The notes: a model not told the origin generated them from the sequence alone. A DNA stretch of 64,000 bases from Parapedobacter composti (GCF_900112315.1 NZ_FOLL01000008.1:62001-126000), one strand, 5' to 3'. Positions 50,640 to 60,889 are shown, counted from the stretch's first letter. Numbers and translations: made by a program.

Positions 50640-52574
50640 TCAGCTTACCGTATCCAATGCTTCGAACGGTGAGTTTTTACTCACGAACTCCGGCACAATT
50701 TCCTTCATTTTCCGGACTACGCCGCTATGACTTTTCCGCTCATTCAGTGCGAGAAGCTCATAAATGGCCCTTTTTACATACTCATGGTCCATAGGGTTAA
50801 TCCGGGCAATATGAATTTTATCGTGATGTGTTGGAAGTACCGTTTCCCCGTCACTCAATAGCTCCTCATAAAGCTTTTCCCCGCTGCGCAGTCCCGTATA
50901 AACAATCTCTACATCAACATCCGGTTTCAGGCCGGCAAGCTGAATCATTTTCCTTGCCAGATCAACGATTTTTACGGGCTTACCCATGTCAAACACATAA
51001 ATTTCCCCACCCTTGCCCATGGTACCCGCTTCCAGCACCAACTGCACTGCCTCCGGGATGGTCATGAAATAGCGGGTGATTTCAGGATGGGTAACGGTAA
51101 CTGGGCCGCCTTTTTCAATCTGTGCCCTGAACCGGGGTATCACGGAGCCATTAGAGCCAAGGACATTGCCAAAACGCGTAGTGATAAACCGGGTTCCTTT
51201 CACAGTTGCGCCTTTCCCATTATCCAGCAGTTGCAGGGATTGCTGCCCGTCAAGGCTTTGCGTATATATTTCAGCGATACGTTTAGACGCCCCCATCACG
51301 TTCGTCGGATTCACCGCCTTATCCGTGGAAATCATTACAAACTTATTCACACCGAACAGTACCGATAAATCCGCCACGTTTTTGGTTCCCCCTACGTTGG
51401 TACTTACAGCCTCGCCCGGATTTTTCTCCATCATGGGCACATGCTTATATGCCGCTGCATGGTAAACCAATTCAGGCCGGTAATCGTTGAAGATCTGATG
51501 CATGCGTTCGAGGTTCCGGATATCGGCGATTACGACCACCACGTTGCTCCCCGGAAAAGTCTCCTCAATCTCCAGTTGAACTTCATGCATGGGTGATTCA
51601 GCCTGATCACACAAAATCAGCATCTGAGGTTGATAACGTAACACCTGGCGAACAATCTCCGAACCGATCGACCCGGCAGCCCCGGTTATTAAAATACGCT
51701 TACCGCAGAGATCATCACAAATACTGTCGTTGTCAATTTTGATGGGCGGGCGCTGCAATAAATCTTCAATACGCAGGTTTTTGATCTGCCGCAAACGCAA
51801 CCGGCCGGATACCCACTCCGATGCAGGGGGTACGGTCAACACCTTAATTCCCAAGCGCAGGCAACGTTCTACAATCACCTTTTTATCGCGGCTCCCCAAA
51901 TGATCTTTCACAAAAATCAGCTGGTCAACGGCATACTTGTGTTTCAGCGTGGGAAGATCCTTAATGTGGTACACCCGCTTGCGTTCGATATAACTGTTCA
52001 GCTTGCTCCTGTTTGTATCAATAAAGCCAACAATGATGAATTTAGACTCCTTGCTATTCTCCAAGGCCTGTTTCGCCATGATTGCATTCTGGTCCGATCC
52101 ATAGATTAGCACCCTTATGGTATCTACATCACGCATCTTCCTCATTACCGAAAAGTAGATGCTTTTAACAGTCACCCTAAGCATGAAGAGGAAAAACGTG
52201 GCAATGAAGAAATTAATCAGGATGACCGGAACCAACCGCGATGCAGTAACATTGAAAACCGGAGACAACACCAAATAAACGGCCATCAAGTAGCCCGCTG
52301 AGGTGACCAGCATGGCCGAAAAAATCTTCAACATATCCCTGGTGTCCGAATACCTGATTAAGCCCGTATGTATTCGCATCAAAAAAAATACCGGCAGGGC
52401 AATACAGCTGTACAGCACGGTACAAACAAAGAAATGGCCTCGTATAATCTCCTGAAAATGAAACTGGTTTGCAATGAAGTACGACAATATGAACGACCAA
52501 GCCAAAATAACTAAATCCAACAACAAGATGGCCCAGCGAGGCACGATACGAAAGCGAAGTATAAGGTCTTTCAT
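50640..52574 (-). CDS. CapD/FlaA1-type nucleotide-sugar dehydratase (polysaccharide biosynthesis)
   Basis: 644 residues. Four N-terminal membrane helices (about 12-140) are followed by a regulatory CoA-binding-like Rossmann domain and an extended SDR catalytic domain (about 300-590). The latter has GAAGSIGSEIVRQ (NAD) and the Ser-Met-Lys type active site in STDKAVNPTNVMGASKRIAE, as in PglF. ITTRFGNVLGSNGSVIPRF is the family signature. These enzymes convert UDP-GlcNAc to the 4-keto-6-deoxy form. It may supply the capsule locus 10 kb away, a functional inference. The stop abuts the FabH-like gene's stop. Confidence 0.9.
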   Translation of the reverse strand: MKDLILRFRIVPRWAILLLDLVILAWSFILSYFIANQFHFQEIIRGHFFVCTVLYSCIALPVFFLMRIHTGLIRYSDTRDMLKIFSAMLVTSAGYLMAVYLVLSPVFNVTASRLVPVILINFFIATFFLFMLRVTVKSIYFSVMRKMRDVDTIRVLIYGSDQNAIMAKQALENSKESKFIIVGFIDTNRSKLNSYIERKRVYHIKDLPTLKHKYAVDQLIFVKDHLGSRDKKVIVERCLRLGIKVLTVPPASEWVSGRLRLRQIKNLRIEDLLQRPPIKIDNDSICDDLCGKRILITGAAGSIGSEIVRQVLRYQPQMLILCDQAESPMHEVQLEIEETFPGSNVVVVIADIRNLERMHQIFNDYRPELVYHAAAYKHVPMMEKNPGEAVSTNVGGTKNVADLSVLFGVNKFVMISTDKAVNPTNVMGASKRIAEIYTQSLDGQQSLQLLDNGKGATVKGTRFITTRFGNVLGSNGSVIPRFRAQIEKGGPVTVTHPEITRYFMTIPEAVQLVLEAGTMGKGGEIYVFDMGKPVKIVDLARKMIQLAGLKPDVDVEIVYTGLRSGEKLYEELLSDGETVLPTHHDKIHIARINPMDHEYVKRAIYELLALNERKSHSGVVRKMKEIVPEFVSKNSPFEALDTVS

Positions 52575-52716
52575 TATATATTTAATAATGTAGCTGCTTT
52601 ACCTGTCGCCAACCTGAATTTGACGTTCAACCCAACTTTTGCTACGGTGTATATGTACATTGCCTTTGTGTGGTGACTCAATAACCTTGCCAAAATCGCC
52701 ACACATGCTTACAACA

Positions 52717-52724
52717 CAAAAGTA
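52717..52724 (-). promoter_or_regulatory. -7 box for the CapD/FlaA1-type gene
   Basis: On the minus strand TACTTTTG fits TAnnTTTG. No good -33 element is present. It would leave a 5' UTR of about 140 nt before ATG 52574. Nothing else recognisable lies in this part of the 264-nt gap. Confidence 0.35.
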
Positions 52725-52784
52725 GGAGGATTGTTTGCCGTGATATATACCTATTTTTTGGTATTTTTCAATATACCGTATAAA

Positions 52785-52817
52785 ACAAAAAAAGGCGCTT
52801 TAAGAAGCACCTTTTTT
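52785..52817 (-). terminator. Terminator at the end of the ATP synthase operon
   Basis: On the minus strand AAGGTGCTT pairs with AAGCGCCTT (one G-U) around a 4-nt loop, flanked by A-rich 5' and T-rich 3' sides. It lies about 20 nt after the atpG stop. Confidence 0.8.
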
Positions 52818-52838
52818 GTTTATACGCCTTGTTCCGAC

Positions 52839-53723
52839 CTACCCGTTGGACAGCGCGGCTGCGCCACTCACTATTTCGGTAAGTTCCGTAGTAATCGCAG
52901 CTTGGCGTGCCTGGTTATACGAGAGTTTGAGCGATTTCAGCAGCTCCCCGGCATTTTCCGTGGCCTTGTCCATCGCCGTCATCCGTGCTCCATGCTCGGA
53001 GGCATGGGAATCTAAGACGGCTTTGTAGAGTTGCACCTTGATGGCTTTGGGAATCAATTCTTCGACAATCTGCTCCTTAGATGGCTCAATGATATAGTCC
53101 GTATTGCCTTTCTCAGTTTCGGATGACACCGTGTTGGGCAGCAGTGGAAGCAATTGCTCCGTGGTAAGCAATTGTATGGCAGCATTCTTGAAACGATTAT
53201 ATACCACTTCCACCCGATCATACTCACCATTTGCAAAACCTTTCATGATCGCATCGGTAATCTTCGATGTATTCTCGAAACTAAGCGCACTGAACAGGTC
53301 GTTATGGTCGCCTACCACGTGATATTTACGCCTGAGGTAATAATCCTGCGCACGTTTACCGATACCTATAATGCTCAGGTTGCCCGCCCGCAGTTGTTCG
53401 CCGTATTTTTCAGCAATCAACTGGTTAGCCGCTTTTATCACATTGGTGTTGAATGCACCGGCAAGCCCCCTATTGGATGCGATAACCACAACCAGCACCT
53501 TATTCGGTTTACGATCTACGGTATAAGGAGAAGCGCCGCCTTCCACGCTGGCAGAAACGTTGGCCAAAATTTCCCGCAGTTTTTCAGCGTAAGGGCGTAA
53601 CTGCACAATGGCATTCGTCGCCCGTTTTAGCTTTGCCGCAGAGACCATTTTCATAGCCTTGGTAATCTGCTGTGTGGAAGTTACCGACGTGATACGGTTT
53701 CTTACCTCTTTTAAATTTGCCAT
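52839..53723 (-). CDS. atpG: F-type ATP synthase gamma subunit
   Basis: 294 residues. MANLKEVRNRITSVTSTQQITKAMKMVSAAKLKRA is the N-terminal helix of gamma, and the C-terminal helix is SEHGARMTAMDKATENAGELLKSLKLSYNQARQAAITTELTEIVSGAAAL. It is the rotor shaft of F1. Last gene of this operon, 3 nt after atpA. A terminator follows. Confidence 0.98.
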   Translation of the reverse strand: MANLKEVRNRITSVTSTQQITKAMKMVSAAKLKRATNAIVQLRPYAEKLREILANVSASVEGGASPYTVDRKPNKVLVVVIASNRGLAGAFNTNVIKAANQLIAEKYGEQLRAGNLSIIGIGKRAQDYYLRRKYHVVGDHNDLFSALSFENTSKITDAIMKGFANGEYDRVEVVYNRFKNAAIQLLTTEQLLPLLPNTVSSETEKGNTDYIIEPSKEQIVEELIPKAIKVQLYKAVLDSHASEHGARMTAMDKATENAGELLKSLKLSYNQARQAAITTELTEIVSGAAALSNG

Positions 53724-53726
53724 TTG

Positions 53727-55301
53727 TTAATACTTGTCAGCTAATTCTTTTGCGACTTTTTCCAATATCCCAGTAAGTTCATCATTAAACTTGCCTTCTT
53801 TCAATGCTTTCAGCACTTCCGGATGGCGCTGTTCCAATTGCTGCAGGTATTCCGCTTCGAACTCCTTCACTTTGTTTACCGGTACATTGCGGAACAATCC
53901 CTTTGTACCAGCGTAAATAATAGCTACTTGTTTTTCAACGGGAACAGGCGCAAACTGGCCTTGCTTCAGTATTTCTACGTTACGCACCCCCTTATCCAAT
54001 ACCGCCTTGGTTGCGGCGTCGAGGTCGGAGCCAAATTTAGAAAACGCCTCCAATTCGCGATATTGCGCTTGATCGAGTTTCAAGGTACCCGCCACCTTTT
54101 TCATCGATTTGATTTGTGCATTCCCCCCCACGCGCGAAACCGAAATACCCACGTTAATCGCCGGGCGTACACCCGCGTTGAACAGGTTAGACTCCAGGAA
54201 AATCTGGCCGTCCGTAATGGAGATCACGTTAGTAGGAATGTATGCCGATACGTCTCCCGCCTGCGTCTCGATGATCGGCAGCGCGGTGAGCGATCCGCCG
54301 CCTTTGACCAATGGTCTGATGGATTCGGGCAGGTCATTCATCTGCCGTGCAATGTCATCGGATGCGTTGATCTTGGCTGCGCGTTCCAACAGGCGGCTGT
54401 GCAGGTAAAAGACGTCGCCCGGATAAGCCTCGCGGCCCGGTGGACGGCGGAGCAACAGGGATACCTCACGGTAGGCAACAGCCTGTTTAGACAAGTCGTC
54501 ATAAATTATCAATGCGGGGCGGCCTGTATCCCGGAAAAATTCACCGATTGCCGCACCAGCCATCGGTGCGTAAAACTGCATAGGTGCCGGGTCAGAAGCC
54601 GATGCCGACACTACAATGGTGTATTGCATGGCGCCGTTTTCCTCCAGGGTACGCACGATATTCGCCACCGTTGAGTTTTTCTGGCCTACCGCTACGTAGA
54701 TACAATAAACAGGTTGTCCGGCGTCGTAGAATTCCTTTTGGTTGATGATAGTATCGATACAAACCGCTGTCTTGCCCGTCTGACGGTCACCGATTACCAA
54801 TTCCCGTTGACCGCGACCAATCGGAATCATCGCATCAATAGCCTTGATTCCTGTTTGCAGTGGCTCATTTACAGGTTGACGATAAATTACACCCGGAGCT
54901 TTACGCTCTATCGGCATTTCGTAGGTATCGCCCACAATGGGTCCTTTACCATCGATGGGCTGCCCAAGCGTGTTTACCACACGGCCAAGCATCCCTTCGC
55001 CCACCTTAATGGACGCAATGCGGCGGGTACGTTTAATCGTATCACCCTCTTTGATCTCGTCATACGGGCCAAGCAACACGACGCCAACATTGTCTTCCTC
55101 AAGGTTCAATACAATGCCTTGCAATCCATTATCAAATTCAACCAATTCGCCTGACTGAACCTTCGTTAAGCCATAAATACGTGCAATACCGTCACTGATC
55201 TGCAATACGGTACCCACTTCTTCAAGCTCCGCTTCTGATTTGAAGCCTGACAATTGTTCTCTTAAAATTGCCGATACTTCATCGGGTCTTACCTCTATCA
55301 T
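53727..55301 (-). CDS. atpA: F-type ATP synthase alpha subunit
   Basis: 524 residues. The P-loop is [15 protein letters not shown], with the regulatory-site motifs [27 protein letters not shown] and [14 protein letters not shown]. It forms the noncatalytic nucleotide-binding part of F1 with beta. The gene follows atpH by 55 nt. Its C-terminal region is complete. Confidence 0.98.
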   Translation of the reverse strand: MIEVRPDEVSAILREQLSGFKSEAELEEVGTVLQISDGIARIYGLTKVQSGELVEFDNGLQGIVLNLEEDNVGVVLLGPYDEIKEGDTIKRTRRIASIKVGEGMLGRVVNTLGQPIDGKGPIVGDTYEMPIERKAPGVIYRQPVNEPLQTGIKAIDAMIPIGRGQRELVIGDRQTGKTAVCIDTIINQKEFYDAGQPVYCIYVAVGQKNSTVANIVRTLEENGAMQYTIVVSASASDPAPMQFYAPMAGAAIGEFFRDTGRPALIIYDDLSKQAVAYREVSLLLRRPPGREAYPGDVFYLHSRLLERAAKINASDDIARQMNDLPESIRPLVKGGGSLTALPIIETQAGDVSAYIPTNVISITDGQIFLESNLFNAGVRPAINVGISVSRVGGNAQIKSMKKVAGTLKLDQAQYRELEAFSKFGSDLDAATKAVLDKGVRNVEILKQGQFAPVPVEKQVAIIYAGTKGLFRNVPVNKVKEFEAEYLQQLEQRHPEVLKALKEGKFNDELTGILEKVAKELADKY

Positions 55302-55356
55302 GTTAATGTTATTAGGGGTTTCTCTGTTATTCTCAACTAACTATGCGTACTAACGT

Positions 55357-55899
55357 CTAAGTACCTGCAAAAAAATGACGCTCCAGCTTTTTCAGCTTGC
55401 CAGCGATGCTGGCATCGATCTGCCGGTCGCCCACCGTTACCACAAACCCGCCGATCAATGTGGGATCTACGGTGTTCCGCAGCACCACCTGGGCCTTAAT
55501 GGCCTCCGCAATGATATTCCGCAGTTCCTCCAAGTTCGGTTGTGAAAGCGGAGCCGCTGAAACAACCGTGGCATGCACGATACCTTTTACCTCGTTATAT
55601 TCGCGGATAAACTCCTGTGCCGTGGCATATAAGATACCCGCCCGCCCTTTCCGGACCATGATTTCGAAAAAAGCTGTAATAGAGGGGTCAACTTTCCCAT
55701 TGAACAGCGCCTGCAGGATATTCCCTTTCTTATCCTGCCTCATTATCGGATTGCTGAGCACAGCCTGCAATTCCGTGTTCGCCTTCAATATCCCCACCAC
55801 CTGCTCCATGTCCCTTTTTACCGTCTCCAGCTTCCCTTGTTCCTGGGCGAGGTCGATGAGTGATTTGGCGTACCGCGATGCTACTTTAAACTCCGACAT
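55357..55899 (-). CDS. atpH: F-type ATP synthase delta subunit
   Basis: 180 residues. ASRYAKSLIDLAQEQGKLETVKRDMEQV is the delta N-terminal domain, and DPTLIGGFVVTVGDRQIDASIAGKLKKLERHF is the C-terminal signature. It links F1 to the peripheral stalk. It starts 1 nt after the stop of atpF. Confidence 0.95.
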   Translation of the reverse strand: MSEFKVASRYAKSLIDLAQEQGKLETVKRDMEQVVGILKANTELQAVLSNPIMRQDKKGNILQALFNGKVDPSITAFFEIMVRKGRAGILYATAQEFIREYNEVKGIVHATVVSAAPLSQPNLEELRNIIAEAIKAQVVLRNTVDPTLIGGFVVTVGDRQIDASIAGKLKKLERHFFAGT

Positions 55900-55900
55900 A

Positions 55901-56401
55901 CTAATTCAGCTTCACGTCTTTCAGCAGGTCGGCGACCAGCGCTTCCTGCTTGTTTTCGTCTTCAAATTCCTTTTGCAGCACCTTGCGTGCAATATCCAGC
56001 GAAAGCGAAGACACCTGGTTCTTCACCTCAGCCAATGCACGTTTCTTCTGGTCATCGATTTCCTTCCTGGCCTGCTCGATCAGCTTTGCCCCTTCGGCCT
56101 GAGCTAACGTTTTCGCATCGGCCACAATCTGGTCTTTCAGTTCTTTAGCCTCTTTGAGGATAATGTCCCGCTCCGCCCGTGCGGCTTTCAGCAACTGCTC
56201 ATTCTCATTGGTCAGGCGCGCCATTTCGGCCTTTGCCTTTTCAGCAGAGGTCAGCGCATCCTCAATAGACTTTTCCCTTTCACCGATCGCTTCCATAATC
56301 GGCTTCCAAGCAAATTTACGCAGCAGGAAAAGCAATAACAGAAAGGCAACAAACGTCCAGAAAACCAATCCAATACTCGGATTTCCAATATCAAAGCTCA
56401 T
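55901..56401 (-). CDS. atpF: F-type ATP synthase b subunit
   Basis: 166 residues. One N-terminal membrane helix (about 7-27, SIGLVFWTFVAFLLLLFLLRKF) leads into a long charged helix (EKSIEDALTSAEKAKAEMARL to KVLQKEFEDE). It is the peripheral stalk. It lies 89 nt after atpE. Confidence 0.96.
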   Translation of the reverse strand: MSFDIGNPSIGLVFWTFVAFLLLLFLLRKFAWKPIMEAIGEREKSIEDALTSAEKAKAEMARLTNENEQLLKAARAERDIILKEAKELKDQIVADAKTLAQAEGAKLIEQARKEIDDQKKRALAEVKNQVSSLSLDIARKVLQKEFEDENKQEALVADLLKDVKLN

Positions 56402-56490
56402 ATTTCCAGTATCTAACTATTAATTTCTCTTTTTTAAAAAGGCCGGACACACAACCAACCGTTAAGTGTCCGGCTTTTGACTCAATGCCG

Positions 56491-56712
<222 letters not shown>

Positions 56713-56750
56713 TTAATTTAAAATGTATATTTAATAAAGGGTTTACAAAA

Positions 56751-57836
56751 TCAATGGTGCTCCTCCACCGCCATACCGATGAACAGGGCGGTAAGCAACG
56801 TAAATATAAAGGCCTGCAACGCCGCCACCAACAGCTCAAGTACATTCATAAACAGTACAAACGCCAGTGAAACAGGAGCTATCGCCAACGACTTGAACAC
56901 AAATATCAGGGAAATCAAGCTAAGGATAATGATGTGGCCGGCCGTGATATTCGCAAAAAGCCGGATCATCAAGGCAAAGGGTCTCGATATCACTCCCACA
57001 AGCTCTACGGGGATCATGATGGGATATAACCACCACGGCACATCGGGCAGCAAAATATGCTTCCAATAGTACTTATTGCCATTAACATTAACCACGATTA
57101 ATACGATAAACGCCAGCACAAAAGTTACCGCAATATTTCCCGTGACATTGGCCGCACCGGGGAAAATCGGAATGAGGCCCATCAGGTTATTTATCCAGAT
57201 GAAAAAGAAAATAGTGAGCAACAACGGCATGAACCGCGCGTACTTATGGCCAATATTGGGACGGGCAATGTCATCCCGCACAAACAAGATAATCGGTTCA
57301 AGAAAAGACTGAAGCCCTTTCGGCGCCTTGCCTTCCCGCTTTTTATAGGCTTTGGCTACCGACGTAAAAATTAACAGCAGCAAGAAAACCGACAGGAACA
57401 TCGAAGCTACGTTCTTCGTAATGGAAAAATCCCATATCTTTTTGGAGGCTTCTTCATCAATTTGTCCCGCCGCATTTACAACCTGGATCTTTTTCTTATC
57501 CACCAGCCGGTACGTATAGTGTTTACCTCGGTAGTCATGCTCACCATGATGAAACTGTGAAGAAAGGAAGAACTCAAATCCCTTGTCTGTATATAATATG
57601 ACTGGAAGCGGGATGGACGAGTGCCCCCAAAGATGCCAATCATGGGCATCACTGATGTGTTCCATGATTACATCGGTAGGCTGAAATTCCCCTTCGCCAT
57701 GTGCACCGTGGCTATCTATGGCGGCTGAATTTACGGTCGGTGTATCTGCGGCTTGTACAACGGAAAAGGTCGTTAAAACGGCAAAAATTGCTATGAAGCT
57801 GATTTTTTTTGAATCGAAAAAGTGCCTAAAATCCAT
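56751..57836 (-). CDS. atpB: F-type ATP synthase a subunit with N-terminal periplasmic extension
   Basis: 361 residues, about 100 longer than E. coli AtpB. A signal-peptide-like start (1-30, ending VVQAAD) is followed by a His-rich region (GAHGEGEF, EHISDAHDWHLWGH, FHHGEHDYRGKHYTYRL) of about 110 residues. The membrane helices begin at about residue 140. The essential Arg is in PFALMIRLFANITAGH. The extension is known in Bacteroidota AtpB, but its function is not. Pairs with c and b subunits to conduct protons. Confidence 0.95.
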   Translation of the reverse strand: MDFRHFFDSKKISFIAIFAVLTTFSVVQAADTPTVNSAAIDSHGAHGEGEFQPTDVIMEHISDAHDWHLWGHSSIPLPVILYTDKGFEFFLSSQFHHGEHDYRGKHYTYRLVDKKKIQVVNAAGQIDEEASKKIWDFSITKNVASMFLSVFLLLLIFTSVAKAYKKREGKAPKGLQSFLEPIILFVRDDIARPNIGHKYARFMPLLLTIFFFIWINNLMGLIPIFPGAANVTGNIAVTFVLAFIVLIVVNVNGNKYYWKHILLPDVPWWLYPIMIPVELVGVISRPFALMIRLFANITAGHIIILSLISLIFVFKSLAIAPVSLAFVLFMNVLELLVAALQAFIFTLLTALFIGMAVEEHH

Positions 57837-57850
57837 CTAATCCCAATTTT

Positions 57851-58240
57851 TTACGTCTGATTTTGGTCGCGCAAGTTACGTAACAAAAAAGTAACTTCAA
57901 AGACCGTAAATAAGAAATATAATGAAAAAAAGTTAAGTGCCGTAAGCAGCTTATTTTCAGGAAATTTTACTATCAATACAGCTACCGCCGCCAAACAGGT
58001 GAACAGCTTAACAAAAAGCCCTCCCAACAGGCTGTATACTGCGGTCTCCCCTCCTTTCCGGATTCCTAAATCGCTCAGGACATATGCAACCAACGTGAGA
58101 AAAAACACAATGGCAAAAAGCACCCAAAAAAACGGACTGAGAATGTCAACAGGTTTGAATAAATGCTGCAACCCCACAGCAATTGCCGCCACAAGTAGCC
58201 CAAACGCATGGTAATATCCGATGAACCTCCCAAGCTTCAT
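57851..58240 (-). CDS. AtpI-position membrane protein
   Basis: 129 residues from ATG 58240, 1 nt after the dapF stop. A GTG at 58258 in the same frame overlaps dapF and is less likely. Four hydrophobic helices (FIGYYHAFGLLVAAIAVGL; SPFFWVLFAIVFFLTLVAYVL; LLGGLFVKLFTCLAAVAVLIV; LNFFSLYFLFTVFEVTFLL). It lies just before atpB, the place of atpI in many operons. AtpI helps c-ring assembly in some bacteria. Sequence resemblance is too weak to assign that, so the call rests on position and topology. Confidence 0.65.
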   Translation of the reverse strand: MKLGRFIGYYHAFGLLVAAIAVGLQHLFKPVDILSPFFWVLFAIVFFLTLVAYVLSDLGIRKGGETAVYSLLGGLFVKLFTCLAAVAVLIVKFPENKLLTALNFFSLYFLFTVFEVTFLLRNLRDQNQT

Positions 58241-58241
58241 G

Positions 58242-59030
58242 CTACCATGCAATTTCACCCCTGAAAACGAATACGGCTGGCCCCTCCAGAAAAATTTCGG
58301 TAAAACGGTTGCCGTCCCGGTTAAAACGGATATTCAGCCTTCCCCCCGCCGCGCGAATAGGTGTCTCTATTGGCCCTTCCTTTCCCGCCCGCGCCGCCAT
58401 GGCCAGCGCCACAGCCGTCGCCCCGGTACCACACGCGAGCGTTTCGTCTTCCACGCCCCGCTCGTATGTGCGGACAAAATACCCATCTTCTTCCGGTTCC
58501 ACGAAGTTGACATTAATACCCTTATCTCGGTAACTGTCGCTATATCGTATGTCACGTCCTTCGGCCACCACGGGATACTTCGCTAGATCGTCCACCATCT
58601 TTACATAATGCGGCGATCCCGTATCCAGCACATAAGCGTCGCCGTCCCGGCCGATGTGGTCCACCTTGGCCATCTGCAAACTCACCCATCCTACCCTATC
58701 ATGCATACGGGCGTGATGAGGACCATCAACTGCCAAAAAGTCAGTCTCACTGCCGATCACTCCAATATCCTGGGCGAAAGCCACGATACAGCGCCCACCG
58801 TTACCACACATACTTCCCTCGTTTCCGTCGGCATTATAATATACCATTTCAAAATCATACCCTTCGGCGCCCTGCAGCAACATCAATCCATCTGCCCCGA
58901 TGCCGAATCTCCTGTCGCATAGCCGACGCACCAAGCCGGTGTTTTCCCGTTCAAATAGTCCATTTCGGTTATCAATGATCACAAAATCATTGCCCGCCCC
59001 CTGATATTTATAAAATGTATGTAACTCCAT
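58242..59030 (-). CDS. dapF: Diaminopimelate epimerase
   Basis: 262 residues from ATG 59030; the longer frame upstream runs through a -7 box. YKYQGAGNDFVIIDNR is the N-terminal signature. The catalytic Cys pair is in MCGNGGRC and LACGTGATAVALA. It interconverts LL- and meso-diaminopimelate for lysine and peptidoglycan. It stands 1 nt before the AtpI-like gene, so dapF and the ATP synthase genes may share transcripts. It is slightly shorter than E. coli DapF (274). Confidence 0.96.
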   Translation of the reverse strand: MELHTFYKYQGAGNDFVIIDNRNGLFERENTGLVRRLCDRRFGIGADGLMLLQGAEGYDFEMVYYNADGNEGSMCGNGGRCIVAFAQDIGVIGSETDFLAVDGPHHARMHDRVGWVSLQMAKVDHIGRDGDAYVLDTGSPHYVKMVDDLAKYPVVAEGRDIRYSDSYRDKGINVNFVEPEEDGYFVRTYERGVEDETLACGTGATAVALAMAARAGKEGPIETPIRAAGGRLNIRFNRDGNRFTEIFLEGPAVFVFRGEIAW

Positions 59031-59046
59031 GAGTTCGTTAGCGGAG

Positions 59047-59054
59047 CAAAGGTA
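59047..59054 (-). promoter_or_regulatory. -7 box for dapF
   Basis: On the minus strand TACCTTTG is a perfect -7 element, 16 nt before ATG 59030. No TTG is visible at the expected distance. Confidence 0.45.
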
Positions 59055-59143
59055 ATCATATCCGTTCGAAATTCCATCCTTAACCTTTACGTGTCCTATA
59101 TTGGCAACTTTAACATTATTTAACAAGAAAAAACAGGCCTGCA

Positions 59144-59176
59144 TTTGCTACAGAAAGGCAAATGGTATTACATTTG
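59144..59176 (+). promoter_or_regulatory. Promoter for the Do-type protease gene
   Basis: TTTG at 59144-59147 and TACATTTG at 59169-59176 with a 21-nt spacer match both consensus elements. The start of transcription would be near 59180, so the in-frame ATG at 59162 cannot be used. This supports ATG 59228. Confidence 0.75.
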
Positions 59177-59227
59177 AAACAACTTCTATCGAAGCACTTT
59201 TTTCAACTTACAACGATTGGAATTACG

Positions 59228-60784
59228 ATGAAAAAATTAGGATTAACATTACTGACCGCACTGGTAGGAGGCTTGATAGCTGTGGGCGGTTATAAATTGG
59301 TCGAAAGTAAACAGGAAAGTAAAATGTCATTCGAGGAACGGCAGCAATTGCATTATGCCAACAACCCCGTTCCTAATGTCGTTTCGTCTACGGGCAACCC
59401 TGATTTCACTCAGGCTGCCGCCATGGTGGCCCCGGCGGTGGTTAACATTACCACGACCTACCCGGGCCGTTCGAGGGGTTACGGCGCAAGCCCCATGGAT
59501 TTATTTGAAGAATTCTTTGGGATGCCCCGGCAACGGCAACCGCGCTCCGCTCCCCCTGCACAGGCCACAGGCTCAGGAGTAATAATATCAGCAGACGGTT
59601 ACATCGTCACCAACAACCACGTGGTCGAGGATGCCACCAAAATCGAAGTGAAACTCACCGACAAACGCGTGGTGGAAGCGAAAATTATCGGGCGGGATCC
59701 GAACACCGATTTGGCATTAATCAAAATTAACGAAAAGGGACTTCCTTTCGTCAGGTTCGGCGATTCGGACCAGGTGCGTATCGGCGAATGGGTACTGGCT
59801 GTTGGCTATCCGCTGGGACTGGAATCCACCGTAACGGCGGGTATCGTTAGTGCAACGGGGCGTTCTACGGGAATCATTGCCCGCGAGTTGCAACAGCGGC
59901 AATACCAACAACGCGGCTATCAGTCGGATGACCAGCCCATGGTCAATACGGCAGTGGAATCGTTCATTCAGACGGATGCCGTTATTAACAAGGGAAATAG
60001 TGGTGGCCCGTTGGTCAATGCCAACGGAGAACTCATTGGCATCAACTCCAACATTATGACGCCCACCGGCACCTATGCGGGTTACGGCTTCGCCATTCCG
60101 GTGAACCTGGTTAAGAAAATTGCCGACGACTTCATCAAGTATGGTACGGTTAAACGGGGCTTGATAGGCATTTCCTTCCAGGAGCTCAACCCCTCTTTAG
60201 CTAAAGAACTCGAAACCAAAGAGACCACAGGCCTCTATGTTATGGAAGTTGTTCCCGACGGTGCTGCAGAAGCAGCTGGCATCAAAAAAGGCGACGTTAT
60301 CACCAAACTCGACGGCCGTGTTATCCAGTCATCATCGGATCTGCAGGAACGTATTTATCGTCTGCGACCCGGTGATAAGGTGAAGCTAAGCTACAAGCGC
60401 GATGGTAAAGAACGCGATGTAACCGTGACATTGAGGGAAGATACACGGGCATCTGAAAGCAGTAAAGAGGAAAGCGAAGCCAAGCGCAGCGGTACCGAAA
60501 TCTATAATAAATTAGGCGCTGGTTTTGTACCGGCTTCGGAAGCCAGGAAAAAGGAACTGGGTGTTTCCTCAGGCGTTGTGGTCGCGCAAGTACACCAAGG
60601 CGGACTATTTGATTACTTCAATGTACAGCGCGGCTTAGTCATCACCCACGTCAACGGCAGGCCCGTGAACAGCGCTGATGAAGTAGAAGCAGCACTGGCA
60701 GATTCAGAACGGGGCATTGTCCGGATTGTCGGTGTACCGCAGCGTGGCAGCCGTGTAGAGTTAAACGTACCCATCGAATACTAA
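59228..60784 (+). CDS. Do/DegP-DegQ family periplasmic serine endoprotease
   Basis: 518 residues from ATG 59228. A hydrophobic N-terminal segment (about 5-24) acts as anchor or signal. The trypsin-like domain has the catalytic triad H131 (TNNHVVEDA), D161 (PNTDLALIKI) and S258 (NKGNSGGPLVN). Two PDZ domains follow (about 325-415, with GLYVMEVVPDGAAEAAGIKKGDVI; and about 430-515). It degrades or refolds misfolded envelope proteins. The AVGYPLGLESTVTAGIVSATGRS stretch is typical of Do proteases. Monocistronic, with its own promoter and a bidirectional terminator. Confidence 0.95.
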   Translation: MKKLGLTLLTALVGGLIAVGGYKLVESKQESKMSFEERQQLHYANNPVPNVVSSTGNPDFTQAAAMVAPAVVNITTTYPGRSRGYGASPMDLFEEFFGMPRQRQPRSAPPAQATGSGVIISADGYIVTNNHVVEDATKIEVKLTDKRVVEAKIIGRDPNTDLALIKINEKGLPFVRFGDSDQVRIGEWVLAVGYPLGLESTVTAGIVSATGRSTGIIARELQQRQYQQRGYQSDDQPMVNTAVESFIQTDAVINKGNSGGPLVNANGELIGINSNIMTPTGTYAGYGFAIPVNLVKKIADDFIKYGTVKRGLIGISFQELNPSLAKELETKETTGLYVMEVVPDGAAEAAGIKKGDVITKLDGRVIQSSSDLQERIYRLRPGDKVKLSYKRDGKERDVTVTLREDTRASESSKEESEAKRSGTEIYNKLGAGFVPASEARKKELGVSSGVVVAQVHQGGLFDYFNVQRGLVITHVNGRPVNSADEVEAALADSERGIVRIVGVPQRGSRVELNVPIEY

Positions 60785-60806
60785 TAAACACCAGACACCT
60801 TCATCT

Positions 60807-60846
60807 AAAAAAATCCCGTCCGCCATGCGGCAGACGGGATTTTTTA
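60807..60846. terminator. Bidirectional terminator between protease and bacilliredoxin genes
   Basis: A long stem (ATCCCGTC 60813-60820 with GACGGGAT 60833-60840, extended by an A-run and a T-run on either side) with a 12-nt loop. It serves the plus-strand protease gene and, by symmetry, the convergent bacilliredoxin gene. Confidence 0.9.
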
Positions 60847-60889
60847 TTCATCCAAAAATTAAAACAAAACTCAAAGGCAGAAATATAAC

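Noticed and set aside
53823..54674. Long open frame of 283 codons on the plus strand inside atpA
   Set aside because: It lies wholly antisense to a strongly conserved gene, and its protein looks like a low-complexity shadow of it.
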